Below, in pieces: positions 22,544 to 34,308 of a stretch of 64,000 bases of DNA. Where the stretch lies: assembly GCA_949357655.1 (NCBI GenBank), contig CASHTG010000012.1, forward strand, positions 2,666,001 through 2,730,000. Reading direction: 5' to 3'. Every line of letters starts with the position of its first letter. The stretch's first letter is position 1. The notes beneath the pieces were generated by a model. The model worked only from the letters and a program-made list of their open reading frames with translations, did not search any database and had not been told where the DNA came from. Origin of the DNA: Parascedosporium putredinis (taxonomy: Eukaryota; Ascomycota; Sordariomycetes; Microascales; Microascaceae). Both the position numbers and the translations under genes were made by a program.

Positions 22544-24229
22544 GCCCGTTGCTCGGTGGAGATGAACAGGCTTCCTCTTTCCATGCCGTCAACTGAAACT
22601 GCAAAGGCGACCGTGTATCTTTCTGCGCTCTTCTCGGATCTTGCTGGTAGCACAGGGGACGAATTTCTTTTCTTTGTATTTTATCGCTACTACTCTCATG
22701 ACCTTTTCTTTTATGCCCACTTTATCTTGTCGACTCTTTCTCTCGCTTCTCTCCTAGGCGGGTTTGCCTTTGCTTCCTGTTCGCATGAGATGGATCTCTG
22801 GCGTTTTTTTTTCATCCATTCTATTTATCCTTTCTTTGTCTTTATGCTCGGCCACCGTCCTAGCTCGACGCGACTGACAAGGGGAGGGGAGGAATCCCCA
22901 ACCATAACGTGGATGGTTGGGATGAGTATGGCCTAGATAGCTTAGCCTCAACTAAATGAATCATTTCATGACCAACCTCGCCCTCGAGCCTATGTAGATG
23001 CCCAAGTTCTTGCCACGACCTCTTTCGTCCTTTTTTCTTTTTTTTTCTTTCTTTCTAAAAATCTTTTACCTCTGTATCCATCTCGAAAGGGTTTCATGAC
23101 CCCACTCTCCTACTCATTCACCTAGACGTTGTGAGGGTTGCCTAAACTCTACAAATGTCAAACAAGGAAAGCGGCCGTGCCGCTAGACCAAAGCATGTTG
23201 CTTGAATTCCTTTGACCGTTCTCGGCCTCGACTTACGTGTGTCACCTCCAGGACATTTCGAATCTCGAATACTTTCCTTCCCAGAATCGTCCAATGTGTT
23301 CCTATCAAAGAATGGATATACATCATCCACGACCAAGGGTTTCTCCGGGCAAGTGCAGGTTTGTTTTTTGACAAGGGGTTACTCGATTGTCCAGTGCCGA
23401 TCTCTCAATTGCGAGCTCGAGCCTCTACCGGCTGTTCTTACGAGTGCGTAAGCATCCTATTCGGTTTTATAGGTTGTCCTCAAGGAATGCAGGTTGCGGA
23501 TTCGGGATCAAAGTGAACGTGACGCCATGTATTAAAGTTGCCATAAAAATGAGAGAGACACTGAATCCGCATGCGGACCCAGACGCGCGTCGAGTATGGA
23601 CTACTAAAGAGATATCAAAAAGAAAGGGAAACGGAACGGGAAGAAGAACGAACCAACACCAAGCAGTGAGAAAGTGAAGAAAAATAATAATCAACAACTA
23701 GCTTTTGGTAGGGGGATCAATGTTCGATAAAATGAAGGGAGAAGGGGTAGAGGGAAGAAAAGACAGAAGAAACAATGGGGTCGTGGGAACGGAACCAAAT
23801 AAACGCCGTGCCATGTGGTTGTGCTGTGAAGTGCAAATGCGTGTGAGGAGGGAATATAATAAGTGATGCGATTTGTGTAACCAAGAGCCCGACAATAGCA
23901 CCAGAAGGGGGGTTAGGCCCTCTTTCCATCCATGCCATCTCTTTCCTTCATTTGTTGCGCTCTTTTTTACTCTTCGGTCGATGTGTATATTCTAACAGGG
24001 CAAAGAGATGTGGATGTGGATGTGGATATGGATGCGATGCGATGCGATGCACCCAGAAAGGAATCAATAGGTCTTGAACAGGCAAAGGAAAGTGGAATTG
24101 AAAACGAGAAAAAGGACGAGATGAAGTAGGGGAAGAAGGAAGGAGAAAAAAGTGTACCGAGGAGGGAGGGGCTGGGTTGATTGGGAGTTGAGGTTGAAGT
24201 CCTTTTGGCTTGCCACCAGATTCTGTAAT
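22544..24229. other. convergent intergenic region
   Basis: About 1.7 kb between the small membrane-protein gene and nup2, which converge. It holds pyrimidine-rich tracts and short tandem repeats (see 24007-24050), and no gene that I can support. Confidence 0.55.
24007..24050 (+). repeat. GATGTG / GATGC microsatellite
   Basis: Hexamer GATGTG units pass into pentamer GATGC units within the 3' flank of nup2. It is a simple sequence repeat with no coding role visible. Confidence 0.85.
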
Positions 24230-27200
24230 CTAGCTCTTGTCATTCGCCGACTTGTACTTCTCAAGGGCTTCGGCAAGCTCCTTGGCAAGATCCTTTGTTT
24301 TCACTTGCACCATCCAAGTCTCCAGACCAGTGCCAGCGTCATTTGATGTGGTCAGCTTGACGTACTTCTCCTCTGCCTTGTACGTGAAGCCAGGCAGTAC
24401 CGCACGGTTCAAGGCAACCTGGCCCGTCGGCTCGCGTCGCAACAACACTCGGACAGCACCCGTGGTCTTGTGCTTGAGAAGGCGAAGAGGACCGACACCC
24501 TTAGTGGACCAAGGACTCTTTGCCTTCTTCTCTTCACCATCACCCTCTCCACTCTCAGGAGTTTCAAATTTCATAATCTTGGCGCGGACATCGTGCACGA
24601 CAGTCTCATCTTCTTCACCGGGCCCGCCTTCCACTAGGTTGATCTGTTCCTGAGGCGCTTCGGCATCTCCATCCGTGGCTGCACTAGGGGTAGGCTTGGA
24701 CGCGGCGGCAGCGGCAGCAGGAGCAGTAGTAGAAGTAGTGCTACCGACACCATCCGCATCCGCGGTAGGCTCGGGAGTGCCAGTAGCAGGAGTGGTTGCC
24801 AGGCTGGAAGCCCCACCAAAGTTGAAGGGGAATCTGGAGCGAGAAAAGAGTCTCGGGGTTAGCACGGTCAGATTATCACTGAGTGCCGAAACGGAACATA
24901 CTGGTGCCGGTCGTCGACGTGCCGCCGGGAGGTGCTTGGAGCCCCGAGAACAAGGAACCCGAGGATCCGTTGGCGTTGCTTCCAAACAGGTTTTGCTGCC
25001 CGCCTTGGGGTTGCGGCGAGGCGGCCGAGAAACTGAACGATGGAGCAGGCGCTGCTGCCGCATTGGGCTGGGCTCCGCCAAAGCCAGCACCCGGAGGCGC
25101 AGGCGACCCCATCCGTGCCCTAGCCTTGCTCGCTGCAAAGTTGGGCCTCTTGATTTGCCGGCCTGACGGCGTCGTCGTCGTGCCGCCGGGAGTGCCACTG
25201 AAAGCGAACGGGTTTGCGCTAGCTTGAGGGCCGCCGGCCGCGGGCCGGCCGCGGGCGTGGGTGCGGCGTTGTTGCTACTACCAAACGTAAAGCTGCCGCC
25301 TGTCGCGGGTTGGCTTGGCGTTGCTCCGAAGTTGAACATGCCTCCAGCCGACGGTGCCGCAGGTGTGCTATCAGCAGCACCAGCTCCAAAAGTGAAACTG
25401 GACGGAGCCGACGCTGATCCTCCACCGGGTGTGAAATTGAAATTGAGACCACCAGTAGCAGGTGCAGAGTTGCCCCCAAAGAGTGATGACGCGCTGCCGT
25501 TCGATGCAGCGGGCGTTGCACCAAAGTTAAAGAGGGCGGTGCCCGAGCCGTTGGCGGAGGCAGCAGCCGGGGTAGACCCGAATAGAGATGAGCTGGCTCC
25601 AGCCCCAAATGGCTTCTTAACGGGCGAGGGCTGGTCCTCCTGCATGGCATCACCGAACCCTCTCTTGCCAGGGGAGGGTCCGTCTTGCTTCATGGGACTG
25701 CCAAAGAGAGCATTCCCCATGGCCGATTTATCGGGCTTGCTTGCCTTGGGAGTTTGGCTTCCGATAGGAGCGGGAGCGGCTGAACTGGTTGTGCTGGCCC
25801 CGAACGAGAAAGTTGGGGTGGGTTGAGACGGTTGAGCTTGGGAGCCAAACAAGTTACCGGCCCCGGACGAGGTTCCAAAGAGATTGCCCGAGGCAGGCTT
25901 GGCCCCATTGCCAAACAAGCTGCCCGTCTTGGCTGGCTCCGTGGGTGCGGCACCAGCATTGCCAAAGAGCGGCTTTGACGAGTCCGTGCCTGTCTGCCCT
26001 GGTGGTGTAGAGGTGGTACCGAAAAGACTGGCTGTCTTTGGTGTTTCGGTAGGCGCAGAGGGTTCGCTAGATTTCGTACCAAACAGAGTGGACGACTGGA
26101 AGGAAGCTGCGGGCGTAGGGCCGCTTTGCGCCTGAGCTGCGAACATGTTGGCGCTGGTAGGCTTGTTGCCGAAGAGGTTGACCTGCGGGGCGGCCTCGGC
26201 CGGCTTCTGAGCCTCAGCAGCGCCAGGAGCCTCATTTTTGGGCGGCTCCGGGGCTGGGGATTTGAACAAGGACCCCGTAGGCGGCTGAGGAGTTGCACTT
26301 GACCTGGTCGACTCAAACGGAGCAGCCAAGGATTTGGTTACAGGGCGGGAGGCATTCTCCTTGTCTGACTCGCCTCCGGACTGATCGGCGTCACCCGCAC
26401 CTTGCGGCTTTTCATCCGTCGTCTTCGCAGGCTTAGCAGCACCGAAGAGATTTGAAGCTGGTTGGGCAGGTTTAGACCCGAATAGAGAACCGGATGGTGT
26501 GCTAGCGGCCCCAAAGAGCGAGGAGCTTTGCGTGGGCTGGGCAGCGAATTTCAAAGGAGTGTCCGGTGTCCATGTTTTGTTCGCGGGAAGAGTGCCCTTT
26601 ACGCCACCGTTTGTTGTGGCTTGTGGGACTGGCGCGACCTCAGGCGCGACTGCCTCTTCTTCCTTATCATTGACGCGAACAGGCTGTCCATCGGAGCCCT
26701 TGGTAACGCGATCAAAGAGGCTGCGGCCGGGTGTCGTCTCCCGGACCTCGGAGGCCGTGCTCGACGCGCCGGTGTCGAATCCGCTCATACTCGACGTCTT
26801 CGAAGCGAATGGGTTCGTGGCAGCCTTCGAAGAGGCAGCGGCAGCACCCTTGCCGGCTTCCCGCGCATCTTCCTCGGCTTCGGATTCTGTTTCGCTTTCA
26901 CCATCAGCGTCAACGCCACTATTCTTCGCCGAGCTTGCATCGGATAGATAGCCAAAGATGTTGCCCGACGCGCCGCCGAGCTTGTTCTTGTCGAGGATGG
27001 AGCGGGCAAGATTATTGTCCGTAGATGACGCAACGGGCTTGGTGCTGGTCGACGGGGCCGTGAACGTCGCCGGCTTAGACGCGATTTTCTCGAAGACGGA
27101 TTTGGTGATGGACGGGGTAAGGGTCTTGGTCGACGATTGATCGTGATTGATGGACGGCTTTCGCTTGTTGCTGTATGATGGCGCCCGCTCAGCATCAGCG

Positions 27201-28068
27201 TCTCTGTCTGTAGCGCGCCGCTTGTTGCCACCGAGTTCGGTAGCCGCAGCCGCGGTGTGGTCAAGCTCATCGTCAGCCTTGCGCTTGTTTGAAGCCTTGG
27301 CAGGTTTGGGCCGGTCGGCGGGCTCTTCATCATGCAGACCGTGCGCGGCTCTCCATTTTCTTAGCACATCGGCAGACGGCCTCACGTTCTTAAACTCGTA
27401 TAGACCGTAGCGCAGCATGATAAGGCTCCTGCTCTTTTCAAATTCCTTGGCAAAGTTCATGATGTTGAGCTTCCAATCCTTCTTCGAGAATATCTCGTTG
27501 GCAGCATGCTTGAGGCGACGAAGGTCGAGGATACAGAAGAACTGGCGTCTTTGGAGATCATTGAAGTCTTTAGGGCAGAGATGGGATAGATACTGGTCAG
27601 CGAAGACGGACCCGTGCTGGTCGAGGTCTTTGGGGATGTCTTTGGTCAGAGCGGCGCCCGTTAGTTCGCGCGGAGGCGAGGGAATGACCATCTTGAAAAG
27701 CTCGTTGGCTGTGGTTCCAGCCATCGTTCGACGAGGGGTAGCTTTTGTCGTTGAGTCCCGAAAGACTTTCTTCGAGTCGGGGTCGCCGCAGGCGCGAATA
27801 TCTTCCGACGAGTGGTGGTAGGGATGGAAGGATCAAAGCGTGGGCCGGTGCTCGCCCCGAGGCTCGACGTCTGAAAAATGTTTCTGACATCGCTGAAGTT
27901 GCTCTGGTTCACGGTGCTCGAGGAAAAAGAATTTCCATTATAGGTTTTGCGTGAAGATGAGGCGCTCGGTGTGCCAAAGCGCTTATTTCCCACGAGAGGA
28001 GACTCGTAGGCGCGGTTCGCGAAGTTCACAGGCCGATGGGCCCGAGGGGTGCCGTTGGCTCCATCCAT
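24230..28068 (-). CDS. nup2: Nup2-type nucleoporin with FG repeats and C-terminal Ran-binding domain
   Basis: About 1,257 residues, two exons (28068-24902, 24833-24230). The single 68-nt intron has a GTATGT donor, TGCTAAC branch site and CTCCAG acceptor. The N-terminus (MDGANGTPRAHRPVNF) is followed by a Nup50/Nup2-like helical part containing SKKDWKLNIMNFAKEFE, then a basic KR-rich stretch that may be a nuclear localisation signal. The long middle is packed with FG-type repeats (SLFGT, NLFGS, FTFGA and many variants). The C-terminal ~130 residues form a RanBP1-type domain (VRAKIMKFE, GVGPLRLLKHK, RREPTGQVALN). Nup2 is a mobile pore component that helps release import cargo from karyopherins through Ran. 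Three bases are missing: about 27770, about 25225-25255 and in the G run 24827-24830 next to the acceptor. Corrected total 3,774 nt, divisible by three. Confidence 0.93.
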
Positions 28069-28991
28069 GATGGAAAATAAATAAATCGAGAATCAACTCG
28101 ACTTGATTAATAAATATTATGATGGCGCCGCACGACTCGTGATGAGAGTGCGACGATCGCGTCTCGAGAGGCTCGTTCGTCAACTCGGGTGGTTGTTGAC
28201 TACCTCTAGCAATTGGTGATGATCAGGAGGGGTGCCACCCTCTTCGAGGAGAGGGAATCGGATGGACGAAATGCGCTGGAAATAGGTGCGAGAGAAGAAA
28301 ACGAGTTAAATTTTTAAAAGAGGGGAAGAAAGCCGAAAAAGGAGAGATGGAGAAGGGAAGGAATGGAATAGGAGATGGATTGATGATGGTGATGAGGTCG
28401 CGCATCAACAACGTAGAGGAAGCTATTTTTTTTTCTCTCTGTTGTTGTGCTCGGGGGCAACCGTCCTGGCGTGGTAAAAGACCAGACAAGGGGGAAGGGG
28501 TAATATTAAGCGTGTGGGCGCCTGGGCGGAGGAGGTGATCATCTGGTGACGGCACAGCCAAGGTACAAGTCTGGCCTCGGAAAGGCAGGGCGCGATGTTG
28601 TGACATAATACTGGCGGCAGTAGTAGTACTCTGCCTGCGGGTGTGCGGCTCTGCATTGTCCAGGCAAATCACGCACAGGCAGCTCGTACAGGTACTTCGC
28701 CCATAACAGCTGCATCCAACCAATACCTTTCTCGAGGAGCTGATGAAATTCTTGTCCTCACCTGGTTCGTACAGTGCATATTATGTGCACTATCAGCAAC
28801 ATCAGCCTGTTTTAAAGTGACTTACGCACGGTGCAAAATCCAGGGGATCTGTTGGCCAGTCTGCAATCTTTTCTTCTCGTCCTTCCAATCCCCTAGTGTA
28901 CATTCACTCTGCGACAAACACAGACCATTCGCGAGGTACCTGCATCCCGTTCCGAAGCCAGGGAGAAGAAAAAAAGATTCGCTCAGCGGCG
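28069..28991. other. divergent promoter region between nup2 and the LETM1-like gene
   Basis: About 920 bases separate two start codons on opposite strands, so both promoters must lie here. I see no further gene. A T-rich tract is present at about 28425-28440. Confidence 0.6.
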
Positions 28992-30136
28992 ATGGAGGCG
29001 AGTTTGTGTCTACGCGCCTTGCGCAGGCCTATTATTCCTGCGCGTTCCATCTTTATTCTCGCGCCTTCTTCGCTCCCATCACGCGCTCGATTATTCTCGA
29101 CTCCAGTAACCCCAACTGAGATTGCGACGGAAGATGGCGTCAATCCGCCGAGAACGACGCTGCCGCCTCCGCTAGACCTTCCGGTTCGAAAGCTCAACGA
29201 TGGGAGATTCAGTCACCTTTTCAAGCTCGGCAAGGCCTACATTGGCTTTTATAAGACAGGATTGAAGAATGTTTTCTTGAACCGCAAGCTTCTCAAGGGC
29301 AAAATCGAGGCCCTGCCAGTAACCGACCGCCCTTCAGTGTTCAAGCCCAACCACATCCCCCAAACGTTCTCGCGCGCAGACTGGATCCTGCTATGGAGGG
29401 TACGACATGATATGGCGCGCATCCCAGTCTTTGCCCTAGTAGTCCTGATCTTCGAGGAACTCACACCGTTAGTCGCATATGTATTCGAGGGCATCATGCC
29501 CTACACTTGCCGGCTACCGCAACACCTCGAGAAGTCAAGGAAGAAGGCAACGGCTCGGCGCCAGTACGCGCTCGAGGAGCTCAAGTGGAAAAATCCAGAC
29601 GGGGTAACTCAACTCTCTGTGGCACAGTCCCATATCCTGCGCAGTTTGAACCTTGTCAGCTCTCTGTGGGATCGTGTTGGCCTCATGCCACCAGGTCTCT
29701 GGCAGCTCAAGGGCAGCTCGCAGCTCTCCTTCTTAGAGGGCGATGATGTGTTGCTTCGAAAGGCTGGTAAGCTTGACGCGCTAGCAGCCGATGAACTGCT
29801 TCTAGCATGTACCCAGCGCGGCATAGACCTTGACCCGTCCCTTGTCGGGGCCGACGAACGGAAACAGGAGCATGAGAGAAGGCGGCTTTTGAAAGATGGC
29901 TCCGGCTAACCGACGCCCAAGAGTCGACTGAGCGGCGGCAACGCATGGCTGTCCTATTAATGACGATGTAAGTCAAAACCAGCTCCCTGTTCGTGATCGC
30001 TTGTGAAGCCCATCCCCAATCCTCATCCCCCAATCTACGATGGTCTATGGCCAATGTCTAATGTGTTATCGCTGCTTGTAGACCCGAGAGCTGGCCGAAG
30101 AAGCCTGATTTCACTCTCCCGGCCTGGCAAATCTGA
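28992..30136 (+). CDS. LETM1-like mitochondrial inner-membrane protein
   Basis: About 343 residues in two exons (28992-29967, 30082-30136). The start opens MEASLCLRALRRPIIPA, an Arg-rich amphipathic leader typical of mitochondrial import. The LETM1 core is visible: RADWILLWRVRHDMARIPVF, then the membrane span ALVVLIFEELTPLVAYVF and a following helical, matrix-facing region (LRSLNLVSSLWDRVGLMPPG, LDALAADELLLACTQRGID). LETM1/Mdm38-type proteins support K+/H+ exchange and ribosome association at the inner membrane. One base is missing at 29879-29880 (GAAAGG read as GAAGG). Correcting it replaces a premature stop (29909) by FERWLRLTDAQ and a last exon with PESWPKKPDFTLPAWQI. The corrected sum is 1,032 nt, divisible by three. 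The second exon is inferred from a GTAAGT donor and TTGTAG acceptor. Confidence 0.85.
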
Positions 30137-32027
30137 GTGTCAAGGCCTATCTCGAAAAAGATACGCCTCTCGCTCATCACTCACAGATCAAACAGAAGGA
30201 AAGCAAACCATGTTTTCGGACGCTTCCGTCCTAGTAGAATAAAATTAGAACCAATCCCTCACGCCTTGTACATACATCGGAGCATGCCGGGGTCAACCCT
30301 TATATATTGCAGGCTCGTTTGTAAAAATAGAAATTCCCTTCTTCTTCTTATCTTTCTCTTTTTCTTTCTTCCCTGGCATATGTCGCGTGCAAGTGTGAGC
30401 TCATCACCCTTGGCGGCTCCTTCACCTGTCATCTCCGGCTCATGCAGGGGTGCAGGGGCATCTTCCCAGGCCTGAACATGGAGAGCTGAAGCTTCGAATT
30501 GTCATCGATAGCTTGGAGCTCCGAGGTATTAGTGAGCAGCGTCTTCCAAATTGGACACCCCTGCTCAACACCAATGCGGACGCGCTGAGCAAGCAGGGCT
30601 CGACCTTCTCGACATCCATCCCGTCGCTCGCGGGGTTGCTTGATGGGTTGGTCAGAGCGCTGATAAATTCGCTGGCCCTTTAAATTGGCAGTATCTTCAG
30701 TTGTGGGGACGGGGCATGAATAGTTCGTACCCCCATACCATTGCGCCACCCTCACAGCTACTACTTTCTAGAGGGCTAGAATCATCGATTCAAGGATCGG
30801 CATTTCATCCGGAATCTTCCGGATCAGAGCATCGGACTGGTGTTTGAAGATGCCATCTATTACGAGAAAAGAGATATCGGCGCTAAGCAGTTTGGCCCAT
30901 ATCACATCTTGATAGATAGAATCCTGCTTGCTCTGGGAGACTGGGCTGGACCTGAACCGGCCGGCAGGCTCCGCTAGGGCTTTGCTAGCAAATGCTCCAA
31001 TTGCCCTGTGGATGTAGCCGCTACCAAACCAGATGATTTGCAGGTTTACCCGTCCCTAGCGGGTTCTAAATCGGGAAACGTTCCGCTTGGCGGTCTCCAG
31101 CTCGTGTTGGGCATGCCATTTTCTGATTCCTCCAAATTTAGTCACGTGTCGAGGCCGTTCATCAATATCCCACCCTGTCCCATTTTGAACCCAGAAAGAG
31201 CTTCTCGTCGGTATGTGAATCTGCTCGCATTTGAGCAAACCCGAAATGATCACTTACAAATATTCCTAGAACACTGCATTGACTCCATTCGTCCCAGCCT
31301 TGTGTTCAGGAGATATGACTGTTATTCCCATCCGGTAGGACGACAATCGCGATTGGATCATTTCCATCTTTGATGTAGATCATAGATGTCGCGATTCCAG
31401 TGCTCTCCGAGCGTGGCCCATCGCACGAGATGCAGCTGATCCAGCCCGGTGGCCTGAGAGAGCAAAGAAGCTAAAGCAGAGTGGTTTGTAGAGGACCTCC
31501 AATCGGGCCCTGTTGGCTAGATCTCCAGGAACGGCGTTTATAGGAACGACTCGAGAAACGCACATAGAATGGTATAGATCGTAGTATATGATGAAACACG
31601 GCTTAGCAGGTAGAGAATTGATTGTTTCCGCGTGTATACTCGGGTAAATTCCCACATGAGAATTACAATCCGGGCCCCTCTCGCGGGGCTGTGTCCGAAT
31701 GCCTTAATACATTAGATGTTCCAACTGCACAGTTATCACCAACACAATTGCTTACCAGATATGTGTCTAATCTCGTAATATCGAATCTCGTAATACTAAC
31801 CCCTATAGATCTTGCGACTCGCGCAATATTAAGGAAGAATCTCCCCAGCTAGATGTAACTACTTGAAATCCGCCCTCGAAGACCAGAGAGGATGCGTTCG
31901 TGGATACCAAACAAACACCTGGGTTTGACCATATTAACCAGCTTATTCCGCTTGCCAAAGCCTACAGGATCTAACCGCTATTTGAAAAGCAAACTCTATC
32001 TTGATCTAGAGCCCATCAGTCCCTGCC
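30137..32027. other. AT-richer gene-free stretch
   Basis: About 1.9 kb with visibly lower GC content than most of the window. It has many short open frames on both strands but none with family signatures or splice-consistent extension. It may include decayed sequence. It leads directly into the M3 peptidase, which shares the lower GC content. Confidence 0.5.
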
Positions 32028-34308
32028 ATGGATACCAAAACAAGCCCACCTCAACCACCGCCCGTCTTTACTACCTCGGCTGAGACTGTCCTCGAGGAAA
32101 CACAGTTGGCAATTCACACCTTCCAGAAAGCTCTCGATCATATAGCTCAGGTTGTCAGTATCGAACATGCGACCTTTGAAAGCGTGCTTCGTCCCCTCGC
32201 TCACGCCGAAAACGCCTACCTATCACAATCGTACATTCTAGGGTTCTACCAGTACGTCACTACCGATGAAGCCCTTCGGGAAGCCTCAAGCAAAGCCGAG
32301 AGGATATTCAACGACTTCAATCTAGACAGACATATGCGGGAGGATATATTTGCTCTAGTAGCTGCAGTGAAAAGCACCCCAGGCAAGACACATGCCCTCG
32401 ACCCTGAATCAGAACACTTCTTAACCAGGCTACACCATGACTTCATTAAGAACGGAACAAAGCTCTTAGGGAGTGAGAAGGAACAATTCCGCGAGATCCA
32501 GGCTCGTATTACTGAACTAGCTGCTGAATTTGGGAATAATTCCTCTCAAGCCGACGATGGTGGTGTCTGGTATACGCCTGAGGAGCTGCAGGGCATTCCA
32601 GAGGATCGGCTAGCCCGATTAGAAAAAGGCAGTAACAAAAACGGGCATGAAGGTGAATTGTTAATCACATTCCTAGAGCATGTAGGTCTCGTCCTAAGAT
32701 TCGCTACCAACCCTGAGTCAAGAAAGAAGATGCGAACGGCCTTGGATAATCGATGCAACGAAAACATACCGTTAATTAAGGAAGTCACTGTTCTACGTGA
32801 TAAGGCTGCTAGACTGCTAGGATACCCTAACCACGCTGCTCTTGAACTTGAAGAGAAGGTGGCTAAGACTCCCGAGACAGTCAACAAGCTACTAGAGAAC
32901 CTCCTTACACAATTATTACCGCTTGGTATAAAGGAGCTTGAAAAGTACAAGAAAATAAAGCAAGCAGATCTCGAATCACGCGGCGAGATCTGGGACGGTC
33001 GGTACTATGTCTGGGATCAGCCATACTATAACAGGAAACTGCTAGCCGCAGAGTATTCTATCGACTACGAGGCGATTGCAGAATATTTCCCACTTAAGCC
33101 CACTATCCAAAGTATGCTCAAGATCTTTGAGCAGCTATTTGGCTTAGTATTCCGAGAAGCACGTCCTAAAACGCCCGAAGAACAAGCAAAACTCCTATGG
33201 CATGAAGATGTTCGGCTCTTTAGTGCCTGGGACGATGAGATGGAGGGTGGAGACTTTCTCGGTTACTTGTACCTGGATCTTTACGCGAGGACTGGCAAAC
33301 CCTGGGCTTCTGCCTTCCCGGTTATACCAGTAGGTATCGACTCCGTAGAGGTAATGTTACAGGAGATGCTTACACTTATTATCAGGGTTATACTCGATTA
33401 GACGGTACTCGCAATTACCCTGCAGCAGCCCTGATATGCAATCTCCCCAGGCCATCAGACACAAGCCCTAGTTTATTAGACCACGGGAACGTGGTGACCC
33501 TATTCCACGAGCTAGGCCATGGTATCCATGACTTGGTATCCAAGACTACATATGCACGGTTTCACGGGCCATCAGGTACAGCCGTAGACTTTGGGGAGGC
33601 CCCGAGCCAAATGTTGGAGAATTGGTGCTGGATTCCATCCGAGCTAAAGACCCTTAGCTGTCACTACTCATCACTGTCCCCGGAGTATCTGAAGGCTTGG
33701 CAGAAGAAAGCTGCATCAAAAGTGGGGGAGAGCTCGCCTCCACCGCCAGAAGTACATATTTCCGACTCTATGGTCGATGACTTGTTACGTGCAAAGAATG
33801 TTCACCAAGCCCTCGGTCACCTAAACCAGCTTGCTATTTCCATTTTCGACATGATAATCCACCAACCCAAGTCCCACGAAGCAATCGAAAAGATGAACAT
33901 TTCACAAGTATACAACCGTTTACGGCGAGAATGCTTTCCTCTTGATAGTCACTGGGATGTAGGGGAAGGGGACGAATGGGGTCATGGGTACACGACATAT
34001 AGAAATTTCATCAAGGGAGATTATCACGCAGGCTATTATGGATACTTTTGTACGGATATTTTTCACCAGTATGATGAGTGATCAGTACAATTTACGCTAA
34101 CACTTGCTCTTTTAGGTCGAATGTGTTTTCCGCTGATATTTTCGAGACATGCTTCAGGAGTAACTTGAGGAATGGTGCGGAGGGCCGGAGGTATCGGCGC
34201 AGGTTCCTGGAAAAGGGCGGGAGCCGGCCGGAGATGGAGTTTGTCGTGGGGCTTCTTGGTCGGGAGCCCGATCCTACTGCATTTTACCGGGAGCTGGGAT
34301 TGAAATAA
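32028..34308 (+). CDS. M3-family zinc metallopeptidase (thimet oligopeptidase / MepB / saccharolysin-like)
   Basis: About 719 residues, three exons (32028-33329, 33386-34049, 34116-34308). The active site is VTLFHELGHGIHDL, containing the zinc-binding HEXXH, and APSQMLENWCW supplies the third zinc ligand (Glu). HGPSGTAVDFGEAPSQ and the C-terminal GLLGREPDPTAFYRELG are family hallmarks. These cytosolic enzymes cut short peptides. The 56-nt intron 1 (GTAGGT...ATCAG) joins PVIP to GYTRLDGTRNYP, as expected for the family. One base is missing in the T run 34046-34049 at the second donor. With it the sum is 2,160 nt, divisible by three. Codon use is unusual for the window (many TTA, CTA, ATA and GTA codons), suggesting a different history. 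GKPW replaces the family's more usual GKYGH-like segment. Confidence 0.92.

Noticed and set aside
24883..25826. Long plus-strand open frames opposite nup2
   Set aside because: They are antisense shadows of the GC-rich FG-repeat coding sequence on the minus strand and show only low-complexity Ala/Pro/Val-rich protein.
33330..33401. Frameshift or early stop in the M3 peptidase after PVIP
   Set aside because: A 56-nt intron (33330-33385) with GTAGGT and ATCAG borders explains the break and joins PVIP to GYTRLDGTRNYP, which fits the family. No deletion is needed there.
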